Source: Gracilaria vermiculophylla (taxonomy: Eukaryota; Rhodophyta; Florideophyceae; Gracilariales; Gracilariaceae). From it: DNA of 64,000 bases. The notes beneath the pieces are model-generated. The model was not told where the DNA came from and did not search any database. It saw only the letters and a list, made by a program, of their open reading frames with translations. Shown here piece after piece: positions 10,016 to 19,998 of this stretch. The DNA lies in the NCBI GenBank assembly GCA_019155205.2, contig JAHNZQ020003146.1, forward strand, positions 329,978 through 393,977, in the 5' to 3' direction. Within the stretch, counting starts at the first letter, position 1; each line of letters begins with the position of its first letter. Made by a program: the position numbers and the translations under genes.

Positions 10016-11236
10016 TCATCGCCGCAGTGTCACCAACAGGCGTTCCACGTCCTGCAGACTCGGCAGACTCGGGAACACCCCTTTTCTGGCAATCACAAAA
10101 CTCGCCGTCGCCGTCGCAAACTCAACCATGTCCCTCACCGACGCCGCGTCGCGCAGCGCCGCCGTGCCGCCCTTGCGCAGCATGTGCGACAGAAAGCCCG
10201 CCAGAAACGCGTCGCCCGCGCCGGTGGTGTCCACCACGCCGCCCGGCGGCACGAGGGCGGGCGCGCGCCCCGCCAGCTGCTGCCCGTAGTGCAGCGCGTA
10301 CGCGCAGCCGTTGCTGCCGTCCGTGATGAGCACCGCCTTGCTGCCGACGGCGCGCCGCACGGCGTGCGGGTGGCGCAGCGCGTCGCTGGCGAGCGCGTCG
10401 CCGTACAGGAAGCGCACCTCGTCGCGCGAGAGCTTGACCACGTCGGCGCGGCCGACCAGGCGCAGGATTCGGCGCCGCGCCTCCTCGTGCGAGTGCGCGC
10501 TCCAGAACACCGGGCGCCAGTTGACGTCGACGACGGTGTGCAGCATGCACGCGGCGGCGCTCTCCAGCAGGCGGTCGAAGGCGGCGGCGCACGCGTCGAA
10601 GGCCAGCGGCAGCGTCGGCAGCATGAGCAGCTTGGCGGCGTAGAAAAGGACGGCGGGCAGGCGGTCGGCGTCGACGGCGCGCGTGTCGGCAAAGCTGCTG
10701 TTGCGGCCGCCAAAGGCGACAAAGTCGCGCTCGCCGTCGGCGGACACGCGCACGAACACGGTGCGCGTGGGGAGGCCGGGCGCGGTCTGCACGCCGTCGA
10801 CGTTGACGCTCTTGTCGACGAGCGCGCGGCGGAGCGCCTCGCCGGCGGCGTCGTCGCCCACCATGCCGATGAAGGCGCTGGGCGTGCCCAGCTGCGCCAG
10901 GGCGGCGGCGACGTTGGCCGGGCCGCCGCCCGGCACCCTGCTCCACAGCTCGACGTTGTCGGTAGGCGTGTCGGGCGCGGCGTACAGGTCGTAAAGAATC
11001 TCGCCGGCGCAAAGCACTTGCGGGGCGCCCAGCGGCGATTGACTGACGGGGTCTGCCTCGCGGCGCACCATGGTGGGCGTGTTCGAGCGGCGAGCACACA
11101 GCGCGCCGCGCGCGCCGCGCGCTCCACGAGCATTGCGGGCGTTGCGGGCATTGCGGGCGGGGCACGCCGTGAGGAAGGCGACGACGGGAAATGCGGTGGG
11201 GCTGGCGTCGCCGCGGCGCAGGCGCGAGCTCGTCAT
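10016..11236 (-). CDS. PfkB-family sugar kinase, fructokinase-like
   Basis: Ribokinase/PfkB fold of about 350 residues plus a leader. PfkB signature 1 is GGGPANVAAALAQLG, which binds the sugar. Signature 2 is DTTGAGDAFLAGF, with the GAGD catalytic base and anion hole. The opening strand VLCAGEILYDLYA is fructokinase-like. The product would phosphorylate a hexose, probably fructose to fructose 6-phosphate, using ATP. The first Met (11,236) gives a 55-residue leader rich in Ala, Arg and Ser with FPVVAFLTA, a plausible plastid transit peptide. The leader contains a short NAR/GAR repeat from a 9-bp repeat at about 11,115-11,160. The internal Met at 11,071 (MVRREADP) is the alternative start for a cytosolic form. 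Substrate specificity cannot be fixed from motifs alone. Confidence 0.85.
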   Translation of the reverse strand: MTSSRLRRGDASPTAFPVVAFLTACPARNARNARNARGARGARGALCARRSNTPTMVRREADPVSQSPLGAPQVLCAGEILYDLYAAPDTPTDNVELWSRVPGGGPANVAAALAQLGTPSAFIGMVGDDAAGEALRRALVDKSVNVDGVQTAPGLPTRTVFVRVSADGERDFVAFGGRNSSFADTRAVDADRLPAVLFYAAKLLMLPTLPLAFDACAAAFDRLLESAAACMLHTVVDVNWRPVFWSAHSHEEARRRILRLVGRADVVKLSRDEVRFLYGDALASDALRHPHAVRRAVGSKAVLITDGSNGCAYALHYGQQLAGRAPALVPPGGVVDTTGAGDAFLAGFLSHMLRKGGTAALRDAASVRDMVEFATATASFVIARKGVFPSLPSLQDVERLLVTLRR

Positions 11237-12133
11237 GGCTGATCTGCGCCAGACGCGCGTTCACGGGCAGTCGAAGGCGGCGGCGGCTGGCGGGAGGCGG
11301 AGGGGGGGGGGGGGCGGGTCCATCGGCGGGACGCAGCGTGCACGGCTCGTCGACGAAAGCGCGCCGAAACGGGGGCGCGCGGCGGTGAGCGCGTCGAGCT
11401 GCGCCGTGAGTTACCGTTACCTTCGCGGAGGTGCGGACGTTGTGGAAGACGGCGCGCCGGCGATTCGCAGCAAAATATCTGCACCCAATCGTGGCACGCG
11501 CGGCGCGCGCGCGCGGCGCTCGCCGCGCGAGTGCGCGCGGCAGCGCGGCGGTGCGATGCTGAGAAAGCACGCTGCCACGCGACCGACGGGGGGCGCCGCC
11601 GCCGGCTCCCGCAGCGTCCCGACCCGGCCCGCTCCGCGCACCCCATCCGTCGCCAACATCAATGCACGCGCTCATCGCCAAACCCTTTCGAAAGAGGTGC
11701 GCGGGTAAACCACTTTGGGCGACAGGCTTGCTCTCTTCGGATAACCCGCCCCATGTCACCTTGCTCCTCGCCAGTCAAGAGTTCTCTGGCGGGTGTGTTT
11801 TCCCTGACAGTCCCAACATTTCAGTTCAGAACTCAAACACATGCGTCCCTCCGACGAAGCCCCTGCGCACGCAACTCAAACGAGCCATGCCGTCTAATCA
11901 CGCAGCCACGCGCCACTTTCTTGCCCACCAGACCCTTCCCCTGCCGTAAACGCATTCATGCGGGCTGTCTTTTCTATAGATTACCACCATTTCCTTCCGT
12001 CCATAACCCCCGAGTGTTCGTGTCGTCCACAGCGCCATACGACCCAACATCCCATACCAGCGCATGTTGTGCACCGGTCAGCGTATAGATCGTCTCAACA
12101 ATAACTCCCTTTTACCAGCAGCAGTTCACAACA
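11237..12133. other. Intergenic region, upstream of divergent genes
   Basis: About 900 bases between the PfkB kinase (-) and the two-exon membrane protein (+). The kinase side is very GC-rich; from about 11,700 it becomes pyrimidine-rich and balanced. Short frames here show no family motif. Both promoters probably lie here. Confidence 0.5.
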
Positions 12134-13727
12134 ATGAACTGCATCGCCAACGCGCTGCTCTTGTGTTCCGTGTGCTTCTACACCCATGCCCAAATCATTG
12201 CCGACCTGCCCCCCCTGCCGTCGCCTTCTCCGCACGAAACCCCAAGCCCTCTACCCAGTGCTCTGCTGGAGCTCGTGCATCCGTCCCCTTCCCCACTCGC
12301 CCCAACAGCGGTGCCACCTCACCAGTCGCTCGCCCCGCATTGGTCTCAGCCTGGCGGAGCCGATGCAGCTGCTTCTTCCCTCGCCCCACCCCCGACAGCT
12401 GCCGCCCCGCCCAATGTTCCTGCTGCCGCGCCCCCGCCCACTTTTCCGTCGGACGCGCGTCCCGTCCCGTCACACGCCGCGTCCCCGTCCGAACAATTCA
12501 TCAACGCCGACGGAAAATGCGTGCGAGATGTCTCCAAGCCGCGGCCGAAGCTGGGCAAATCGCAGCTTCGATACGCCATGTGCGTCCTGCTCGGCACCGC
12601 GGGCGTTGCCGTCGCCAGCCTGCTGTACAGCCTCGCCGCAGACTGGGAGGCCAAGCAGGACCATTCGTGGCTCCGACTGTTCTGGATCATTTTGGCCAGA
12701 CTGCTCATCCTGGCCACGGTCAAGATTTCCGCCGCCTTGGTTGCGTCCATCACGAAGGCTTCCCCGGACGACAGCGCCCTCGACGCCAGCGGCGCCTTCC
12801 TCACCTGGGGCTCGGCCATTTTCACCAGGCTGTACTACGAGGGGTTCAAAATGAACCTGGCCACCCTGGAGTTCATCGACGCAGAGTCCGTGTGGCACGA
12901 CGAACTGCGCCATTTCCTCAGTGCGCGCTCGCCTTTCTTGCCAGACGGTGAACACGAGTTGCTGTCAGCGGAAAAGAACCCAGGCGCAGACGCGCACAGT
13001 TGCGACCCGAGCAGGTTGACAATTCGGCAAAGGCTGTTTGGCGGAAACTTTGAGCGCAAGCTGCTCATGGTGACCTCTCTGCTGTACATTGCGTCTGAGC
13101 TATCGGTGCTCACGGCGAACGTCGCCGCGCTTGTTGATGCCTTTCGGCCCGATCTGACGCGCATCGTGTACTTTTCGTCCGACGAGTCTGCGGGGCAATG
13201 CGGGATGTCCGCCGCCGACGTACCGAGTAAGTTGCCGGCACGCCTCTCGCCTTCTCCCTACCGCGCGCAAATCGCTTCTTGTGCGCACAATGAGGGGCGT
13301 CTGACTAACAGCCCGTCGCGCAGTCATCTTCGGCGTGGTTGCTCTACAAATCTTGAACGCGCTCACCCAGCAGCCTTCGCTGGTTCCTATTCTGTCCGTG
13401 AGCGCTTCTTGCGGGCAGCAAAAGTACGAGAATGGGAGCCAATTCATGCCGTGGATGCGATGGGTCGCTGGGATGGTGCTCTGGATGTGGGTGTCGTCAA
13501 CGCTCGCCCTGCCGCTGTTCGCCTGGTCGTTGAACCCAATCTTCACGGGCGGTGATCTCACCCTGTTTTGGTACATCATCATTGCCCCCCCGACTTACAC
13601 ATCAGTCAGCTATATAATCTCGGCCACGTTCGCCATATTCGCTGCGCTCGTTGGGTCGTTCATCATGATCCGCGTCGCCAGAAGTCAGCGCGTAAAACAA
13701 AAACAGAACGCAAACGCCGTCCCGTAG
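12134..13727 (+). CDS. Multi-pass membrane protein of unknown function, two exons
   Basis: Two exons, 12,134-13,226 and 13,324-13,727, joined by a 97-base GT-AG intron (donor GTAAGT, acceptor CGCGCAG). The split codon is in phase 1 and the joined frame is exactly 499 codons with a stop. The N-terminus is a signal peptide (MNCIANALLLCSVCFYTHA), followed by about 110 residues rich in Pro, Ser and Ala. Several hydrophobic segments follow: YAMCVLLGTAGVAVASLLYS, FWIILARLLILATV, MVTSLLYIASELSVL, then in exon 2 IIFGVVALQIL, GMVLWMWVSSTLALPLF, FWYIIIAPPTY and FAIFAALVGSFIM, before a basic tail. I recognise no family. Topology suggests a plasma-membrane or endomembrane protein with a Pro-rich lumenal or extracellular head. 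Confidence 0.75.
13227..13323 (+). other. Spliceosomal intron, 97 bases
   Basis: Starts GTAAGT and ends CAG after a short pyrimidine stretch. Removing it restores one continuous frame, from the exon 1 codon split after one base to exon 2 reading IIFGVVALQIL. It is the only intron I can place with confidence in the gene island. Confidence 0.8.
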
Positions 13728-14796
13728 TGTCATTGAAAAACACAATTCCATCTCTTTCAAGAATCAGATTGTTGCCGCATCTAATGTTTCACATCTACAG
13801 AAATAATCCATGGACCACCCACCAGAAACGACTAATGGCATGTTGGCTCGTGGTGGACAGTGCTTGGTGAGCATTTGCTGTACAACAAGATGCAATCTTC
13901 TGAACAGAGCAACCCGGCTGGAGTTCACGGTTGCTGGCACTGCCACGGCTTACATGATGCCCTTTCTTCCTCACAAACGAAGTGTGTCGGTTGGTCGGAT
14001 GTACAGGCCAATGGTTAGCGTTATGACGGGTAGCAATGTACGACGACGGCACGCAGTCTATCCAATGCGCGGGAGTGGTTCTAACGTAACACAAGCGGTC
14101 TTTCCGATTCCAACAGCGGTGACCGCCAGTCGACTGGCAGGAATTCCATCTCTCAAGTTTCCGAGCCAGGTCGCCAGGTTTGTCATGTTTTGAATGTCTT
14201 GATGGCGATTTGACCCGACGTGTGCCTCTCGAGACACCCGGCCACCCTCGCAGCTTGCAGACAGAAAGGGTTTTCAGGCCACGATCAGTTGTGGATATTT
14301 GCCTGGAAGCGGATCCACTGGCCAAATTCACCACCTTTGTACCAGCATTGATTTTTTTTTGATAGCCCGGGATGGGAACTGGTCTGTTTGCGAAGAGATG
14401 GAAGAAAAGCATCGTGTTGCAGTTTTCTTGCAAGAAATACACAAAGGGAGCGTCGTAAACTTGTTCCAGGCAAGTAATCATGTGTCAGCAGCCCCCTGAA
14501 TGAGCTAGAGCTGTTTCTGGCTCAAATGGGCGTTTGCCTCTATTGGAACGATCGGCAGGGTAGTCGACGAAGAGTGACGATGCAACGGAAGTATCTGCGA
14601 CTGTGGAGGCTATGCAACAAGTCTGAGTGAGTGGTCTGTTCAATAGGTGAGGGGGCGCTACTGTGGGGTGTGGTGAGCGGTCATGAACGAGTACTTAAGG
14701 CGGATGGCGCCGGCAACACTTGAGGAGTGATGCACAATTATCACGGACAGAAAGCAACGCAGCATCAATCGCAGCATCTTGTATTGAGACTTGAAG
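13728..14796. other. Spacer before the secreted-protein pair
   Basis: About 1 kb of mid-GC sequence. A 228-codon antisense frame exists (13,795-14,481) but shows no motif or sensible composition. I see no supported gene. Confidence 0.5.
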
Positions 14797-15339
14797 ATGA
14801 AGTTTATATTTGCAAGTACGCTAGCGGCGCTCATCGGATGGGCGTGTGCCACATGCATCAGGCAACCTGTGTTCGAGATTTGGGAAGCACTGGAGTCTGG
14901 TAATCTCGTTTGCGATGGTGATGGCGGTGGAAGTTCATTTGAAGTGAATGAAAACACCCTTACGCACAAAACGTTCGGGCCCAACTCCATCTCCCCAGAT
15001 AGAGTAGTCGGACTGGCTCCCGAAATGATACCGAAAACAATGCGTCTTGAAATTGTCAGAACAGTGCTCGGATCAATCAACAAGGGGGCCAGCTTCATAG
15101 TCGCTGATGGGATAAAGTATAAATTTGGAGGTGGTGTGGGGCAACGGCGAGCATTCAAAGAGAAGTTCAACGTGTTCCAGGCTCTCGTGTGGGCGCAGGA
15201 AAATGGCAACTGTCCGGTCGATTCCAAGGGGCAAGTGTTCCCGCAACTCGCCTCAGTTCGTGTGTCGTTGCAAACATTGGCAGCAGCTTTCGGTATAGAT
15301 TACTGCTTGCAAGCAGAGTTCCGTCGTATTGGGCTTTGA
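14797..15339 (+). CDS. Small secreted protein, tandem paralogue 1 (unknown family)
   Basis: 180 residues. The N-terminus is a textbook signal peptide (MKFIFASTLAALIGWACA). The mature part begins TCIRQPVFE, has the Gly-rich motif CDGDGGGSSFEV, and later GSINKGASFI, KFGGG, KEKFNV.QALVW, GNCPVDSKGQ.FPQLASVR and a DYCL..EFRR end. Four Cys in the mature chain are conserved with the neighbour copy at 16,706 and could form two disulphides. Overall identity to that copy is roughly 70 percent by eye. I recognise no family. The secreted nature and strong conservation between copies argue for a real extracellular or vacuolar protein. The start is the ATG at 14,797; an upstream TTG in frame is not needed. 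Confidence 0.75.
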   Translation: MKFIFASTLAALIGWACATCIRQPVFEIWEALESGNLVCDGDGGGSSFEVNENTLTHKTFGPNSISPDRVVGLAPEMIPKTMRLEIVRTVLGSINKGASFIVADGIKYKFGGGVGQRRAFKEKFNVFQALVWAQENGNCPVDSKGQVFPQLASVRVSLQTLAAAFGIDYCLQAEFRRIGL

Positions 15340-16705
15340 ATACGAACATCAAGATTTTCGTGATTGCGGTTTTAGAGTTGGCAAGAGTCATGAGCGTGTG
15401 AACGTGACAACTGCTAGAAGGTGGGCATTCGCCGCATTGGCTGCCAGGAGTTTTAGACTCTTAAGCATTATTTCGAAGAGCAGTGCTACCTCAGTAAAGT
15501 TCACTCTGAAAGCTAGCCGCGGGCGTGTACATCAGCCGTGCTGAACTTTCTGCGCAGCATTACTAGTCCTCCCTTCTCGGGCTCTCTGCTCTTCCACGGG
15601 CACAGCTTGCAACATTATCTTATTTCCTTCGTCTACACGTTCACGGGTTGTGCGTCATTCGCCTGCGATGCGTCTTCTTCCAATTTGTGGGTCTCCCATG
15701 ACCTCAAGGCACACATCGCTTCTCGACGCAGACGCTTTCAGCCCTGAACTGAATTTTCTGTTAATCTGTCACTGCTGTCGCACTTACAAGTACGCGGCCT
15801 GGTATCCGGCGCAAGCTTTCCAATTCGCCCATTCGTCTTCTCTCTCGCGATACTTCCCCATGTAAAGTTTCAATTCTAAATTACCAAGAGACTTGAGAAA
15901 ATGCGGTCGGAGAAGCTGTGCTCAAACGTTCGGATGCGAAGGAGCGAACTGGATGGATGCCGGGTCAGCATCGAATCGCGGGAGTTTTTGGAAGAAAGCG
16001 TAGGGGAGCCAGAAGGAGTTGGGTATGTGTAGGATAGAGTACAAGGAGTTACTGAAAATGGACGCTGAAAAGGTCTGCTGTATTGGTTGAGAGGTGAGGA
16101 CCTCCGAGGCGTGTAACTGAAGCAGAAGAGGATGCATGTTGTGGCAACGTGAAAAAACTGTGAATCTTGACAGGAGACGGCCAAGTATACCGAATTACAC
16201 AACACACAGCACGAATGTACAGTAAGGTTTCAATCTCCGGCGCCCTGCATTGCGGGAGCGTGGCATAGATCCCCGCGTCTGGTACTTCATACTGGCCAAA
16301 CACATTCTCAGCGCTCCGCTCCAACCGAGAACACCTACAGCAATCTGGCGTCCTGCTTTGTACAACTGCCTCAGACTTCTGTTCTGGGTATTGCAGGCAT
16401 TGGAACGCTCTCATTCAGTAGCTTTGGACAACCAAATCTGCCTCCTCTTCTCGTTGCTGCCACCGCAGTAGCGTCTGCGCAGCTGACTGCGTGCCTGTCG
16501 GAATGACACGAATTATTCAACAGCACCCAAGTGAAGAGTGCGCGGGAGGTAGCGCCGTCGCAGGGGGCGCATTCAAGTTTGACGCAAGCGCACACACAGC
16601 AGATTTCAAAGCACTATAAAACGTGCGACCCGAGACGGCGGCGGCCAGCCCAGATCGTTGGATGCATTTCAGCAACTGGCACAAACTGTAACAACAGCCG
16701 TTTGG
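15340..16705. other. Spacer between the tandem secreted-protein genes
   Basis: About 1.37 kb, not visibly duplicated, so the tandem copies share coding sequence only. A TATAAAA at 16,614-16,620 (in CACTATAAAACG) lies about 90 bases before the second gene and is a good TATA-box candidate. No other gene is supported. Confidence 0.5.
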
Positions 16706-17242
16706 ATGAAGTTTTTACTAGCAAGTTCGTTTGCAGCGCTCATCGCATGGACGTGTGCACAATGCATACGGCAGCCGGTGTTTGAAAGATGGGGGCAGCT
16801 CGACTCTTCAAACTTGGTGTGCGACGGTGACGGAGGCGGAAGCTCGTTCGAGGTGGATGCCAACAGACTGACGCACAGAACGTTTGGGCCTCTCAGTCCA
16901 GAACGAATAGATGGCCTTCCCGCCGAGCTCATTCCGCAAACATTGCGTCTGGTCATTAGGAGAACCGAATCGGGAAGCATCAACAAGGGCGCCAGTTTCA
17001 TTCTGGCCGATGGACAGAGGTACAGGTTTGGCGGTGGTTCCGAACAACGACGAATGTTCAAGGAGAAGTTCAATGTGCTCCAGGCGCTGGTGTGGGGACA
17101 GGAACGAGGCAACTGCCCGGTGGATTCCAAAGGGCAGACATTTCCGCAGCTTGCGTCTGTGCGTATCTCGCTTCAGACGCTGGCAGCGACGTTTGCCGTA
17201 GATTATTGCCTCGAAGCGGAATTCCGCCGACCTCTGCCGTGA
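16706..17242 (+). CDS. Small secreted protein, tandem paralogue 2 (unknown family)
   Basis: 178 residues and colinear with the copy at 14,797 along the whole length. The signal peptide is MKFLLASSFAALIAWTCA. The mature protein begins QCIRQPVFERW and keeps the four Cys, the CDGDGGGSSFEV loop, the GSINKGASFI and FGGG motifs, and the ending DYCLEAEFRR. Differences are mostly conservative, which suggests selection on both copies. A TATA-like TATAAAA stands about 90 bases upstream. The start at ATG 16,706 matches the paralogue. A longer frame from 16,658 would put the signal peptide in the interior and is less likely. Function unknown. Confidence 0.75.
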   Translation: MKFLLASSFAALIAWTCAQCIRQPVFERWGQLDSSNLVCDGDGGGSSFEVDANRLTHRTFGPLSPERIDGLPAELIPQTLRLVIRRTESGSINKGASFILADGQRYRFGGGSEQRRMFKEKFNVLQALVWGQERGNCPVDSKGQTFPQLASVRISLQTLAATFAVDYCLEAEFRRPLP

Positions 17243-18236
17243 TCGTTAGGTAATGCAGGCCAGCAGAGTTTTGCATGCCGATGCGTGATCCACAAGGCAG
17301 CTGCACGTGGGGCGGCAAGAAAAGTCACCTAGAATAATAGTCATCGAGGGCAAAGACCAAGCGTCCATACTGTTGCAATCACGTAAACAACGACGCCACA
17401 GCATTTTCAATGCAGCCCTCCAAAGATTGGGACTCTGGCGTATTCGATGGAGAACATTCAAGTTTTAAAAGATTTTGAGGCCTGTTGAGGTAGAGATGTG
17501 ATACTACTGCGCAGCGTATCCCATCGGGTGCTGAGCAGAAGCCCACGTCTTGCATCCCACTGTTTTCTAGGCCCATATCCTATGTTGTCCTACACAAACC
17601 GTAATAAGCTTGTTTTCATTTCGATTTTCTCTTCTCTGCGTAGCCTGTCAACAATTACTCCGTAAACCTCGAAAAACTTCTGCACGTCCTCACCGTTCAA
17701 ACCCTGTTCTGTTTTGTTTTGCTAAAGAATGCCGGCGATTCGTATCTGTTTGAAAGATGATTGTTAGATCGTTGCACATTCATTCAGGGCTAACTTGATT
17801 GCGATCAGAAAACACTCTCAAGAATGAACAACAGTACCACGGCTAATATCATTTGTCGAGCGTTCGTGCCCCGCAAAGAACCACCCGGGCGTGAGCAAAC
17901 CTGTCAGTTAACACAGAACTTAGCATATGAATGCTGTCGTCTGGGGAGGAAACCAGTGAAGAATGATTGTAAGTTGGACATCTCATGATGAAGATTACGC
18001 AGAGCGGACCCCCTAGTTTGTTTGTCCACTATGTGAAGCAAAACCGAATCTTGCTCAAATCGAGAAGTGCGCGATAAATATGCAAATAGTTCCTAGTCAT
18101 CCTACTTAGCACATAAAAGTTTCTGCGTCAATAAAACTACAAAGCACAGTCATACATGAAATTGTCAGTGTGTTCTGCCAAGTAAATGAAGTACAAAAAA
18201 GAAGTGTTGCTCCGTGTAGCTATCGTACTTCTCAAC

Positions 18237-18336
18237 NNNNNNNNNNNNNNNNNNNNNNNNNNNNNNNNNNNNNNNNNNNNNNNNNNNNNNNNNNNNNNNN
18301 NNNNNNNNNNNNNNNNNNNNNNNNNNNNNNNNNNNN
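18237..18336. other. Assembly gap, 100 N
   Basis: Exactly 100 unresolved bases, the conventional size for a gap of unknown length. Features spanning it cannot be judged. Confidence 0.95.
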
Positions 18337-19435
18337 CGCCGAGACCGTTTTCATGAGATCGTCCGTGAGATTTGCGGGTGCTTGCTTCAGTTCGTCCCCA
18401 GCGGTTTGCTAGCAGCATTCTTGGTGGGCAGATACTGCCCTACTAGACCTGGCTCGAACACGGTTTCATTTGTTTTGGGTTTCATTTGCTGTGGATATTG
18501 CCACGTGCAGCTCCGCAAACAAGGAGAAAAGTCACAGGACGTCGCTGGCGTCTACATCACGCAATGGGAAAGAGCTCCCGCAAAACCCCAACACGCAAGC
18601 GGCGTATGGGTTTCGAGCGCGGCTTGGCTGTTGGAGGCCGTGCCGCCGGAATTGGCGTTGTACGGCTGGAGGAGGGATTCTCACCCGACATTGAAACCGC
18701 GGACACGAACGCGCTCTTCGCAGCTGAATTCGTCGCGTGAGCCTCGTCCGCCCGCCCCTTTAGCGTCTGGTCCGTGTCTACCCCATGATGGTTAGCAGCC
18801 CCGCCTACCCTGCCCGACATGGGCTTCAATGTGAGGACTCCTCACTGAAGAGAGCGCTCTGTTCCGCGATGTCGTTGTGCGTTAAGGTTTGGTGTTGTCG
18901 TCGCACGCTGTCGTGTGTAGTAGAGCGTTGCGCATCTCTCCACGAAACTCCGTGAAAACGTCTCACAGGCGCACTCCGGAAACAAACCTGTTTCAAAAGA
19001 TGGCTGTCTTCAAGCTGGATGCTGTGCATGGATGCAACGGTTTGAGGCTGACGACGTCGTCTTCATCGATCACCTCGCCTGAGACTCGGGTCGACCACCA
19101 TTGTGGCTTTGGCACCTGCAGAATGGTTGGTAGTCCACCCGCTGCTGTGTTTACCAGGGCGCTCCCTGGGAATGAGGCAGCGAGGGAGGCGCAAGACGGA
19201 GCTGCGAAGGCCGAACCGTTGCGCAATTGAAAATGGCGGCCATCGACGCGTGTTACCATTTCGGTAACGTCCCAACCGATGGCCAATGTCGCACCATGCA
19301 TGCAGCGGCGGAAAACGAACGAAACCGCACTGGCAGCTTCGAATCAGAACGGGAAACACCTAAAGACGATGCAGTCCGTGGGCATATGTTGAGCGAATGT
19401 TGGTGACTTGAGGCGCCGCCCGCGTCTACCAATCG

Positions 19436-19606
19436 TAATTAACGCCGTAATCGACGACGAAATCATCCCCGTAATCAATGTCGTAATCGACGCCGTCATC
19501 ATCCCCGTAATCAATGTCGTAATCGACGCCGTAACCATCACCGTAATCAATGTCGTAATCATCCCCGTAATCAATGTCGTAATCAATCTCATAATCAATG
19601 CCATAT
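19436..19606. repeat. 12-15-bp minisatellite (GTAATC-AATGTC type)
   Basis: About a dozen tandem units of the form GTAATCRAYGYC with occasional CCC inserts. Because the unit is a multiple of three, all frames stay open: the plus frame gives Val/Ile-rich and the minus frame gives Asp/Tyr-rich (IDYGDDYDIDYG) repeats. The minus frame continues into a 359-codon ORF (19,426-20,505) that is otherwise unconvincing. Confidence 0.75.
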
Positions 19607-19810
19607 TCGACTACGTCTCTGGACCACAGGCGCGGAACCAAATTGAGATTCAGCAGTTGTCGACATTGCGTGGCGGTGATGCACACTGATTCCAAGTTTA
19701 CTATTGGCGTGGTTCGCTGGAGACGGGATTGCGTTGAATGGCAGGGCGACGTTGTGGAATGAGAGCTTGTGGAGCTTGGGTTGCAATGCAGTTTAGAAAG
19801 AAGACATGGA

Positions 19811-19818
19811 GTATAAAA
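19811..19818 (+). promoter_or_regulatory. Candidate TATA box
   Basis: GTATAAAAG lies about 190 bases upstream of the ATG at 19,999 and on its strand. It supports the plus strand as the transcribed strand for the repeat protein. This is an isolated motif, so the call is tentative. Confidence 0.4.
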
Positions 19819-19998
19819 GCACGTTGGAGAGGCAGAAGTGGGGAGCAGAATGGATCGGTTGCAGCCCCTGCGACGGTCAAGCATCCTCTTTGCTACCTTG
19901 CGTCGCCCAAGTCTTGTGTCGTTCTCCAGCACCGCCTGTGACTGTTGAGGGAAGGGGCTGCCGTTTGAAGCTAACACAGGAAGAACCACAAAACAGCA

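Larger units (their letters stand above)
17243..19998. other. Spacer with a 100-N gap; only weak ORFs
   Basis: Contains the N run 18,237-18,336. A short frame at 18,566-18,740 (MGKSSRKTPTRKRR, then a Gly/Ala-rich stretch) is followed directly by GTGAGC and could be a first exon, but nothing downstream confirms it. The rest shows no supported gene apart from the minisatellite listed separately. Confidence 0.5.

Noticed and set aside
10122..11759. 545-codon minus-strand frame
   Set aside because: Shadow of the PfkB kinase in another frame. Composition is Arg/Pro/Ala only.
13795..14481. 228-codon minus-strand frame
   Set aside because: No motif, no compositional bias of a real protein, no neighbour support. 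Left out as probable chance frame.
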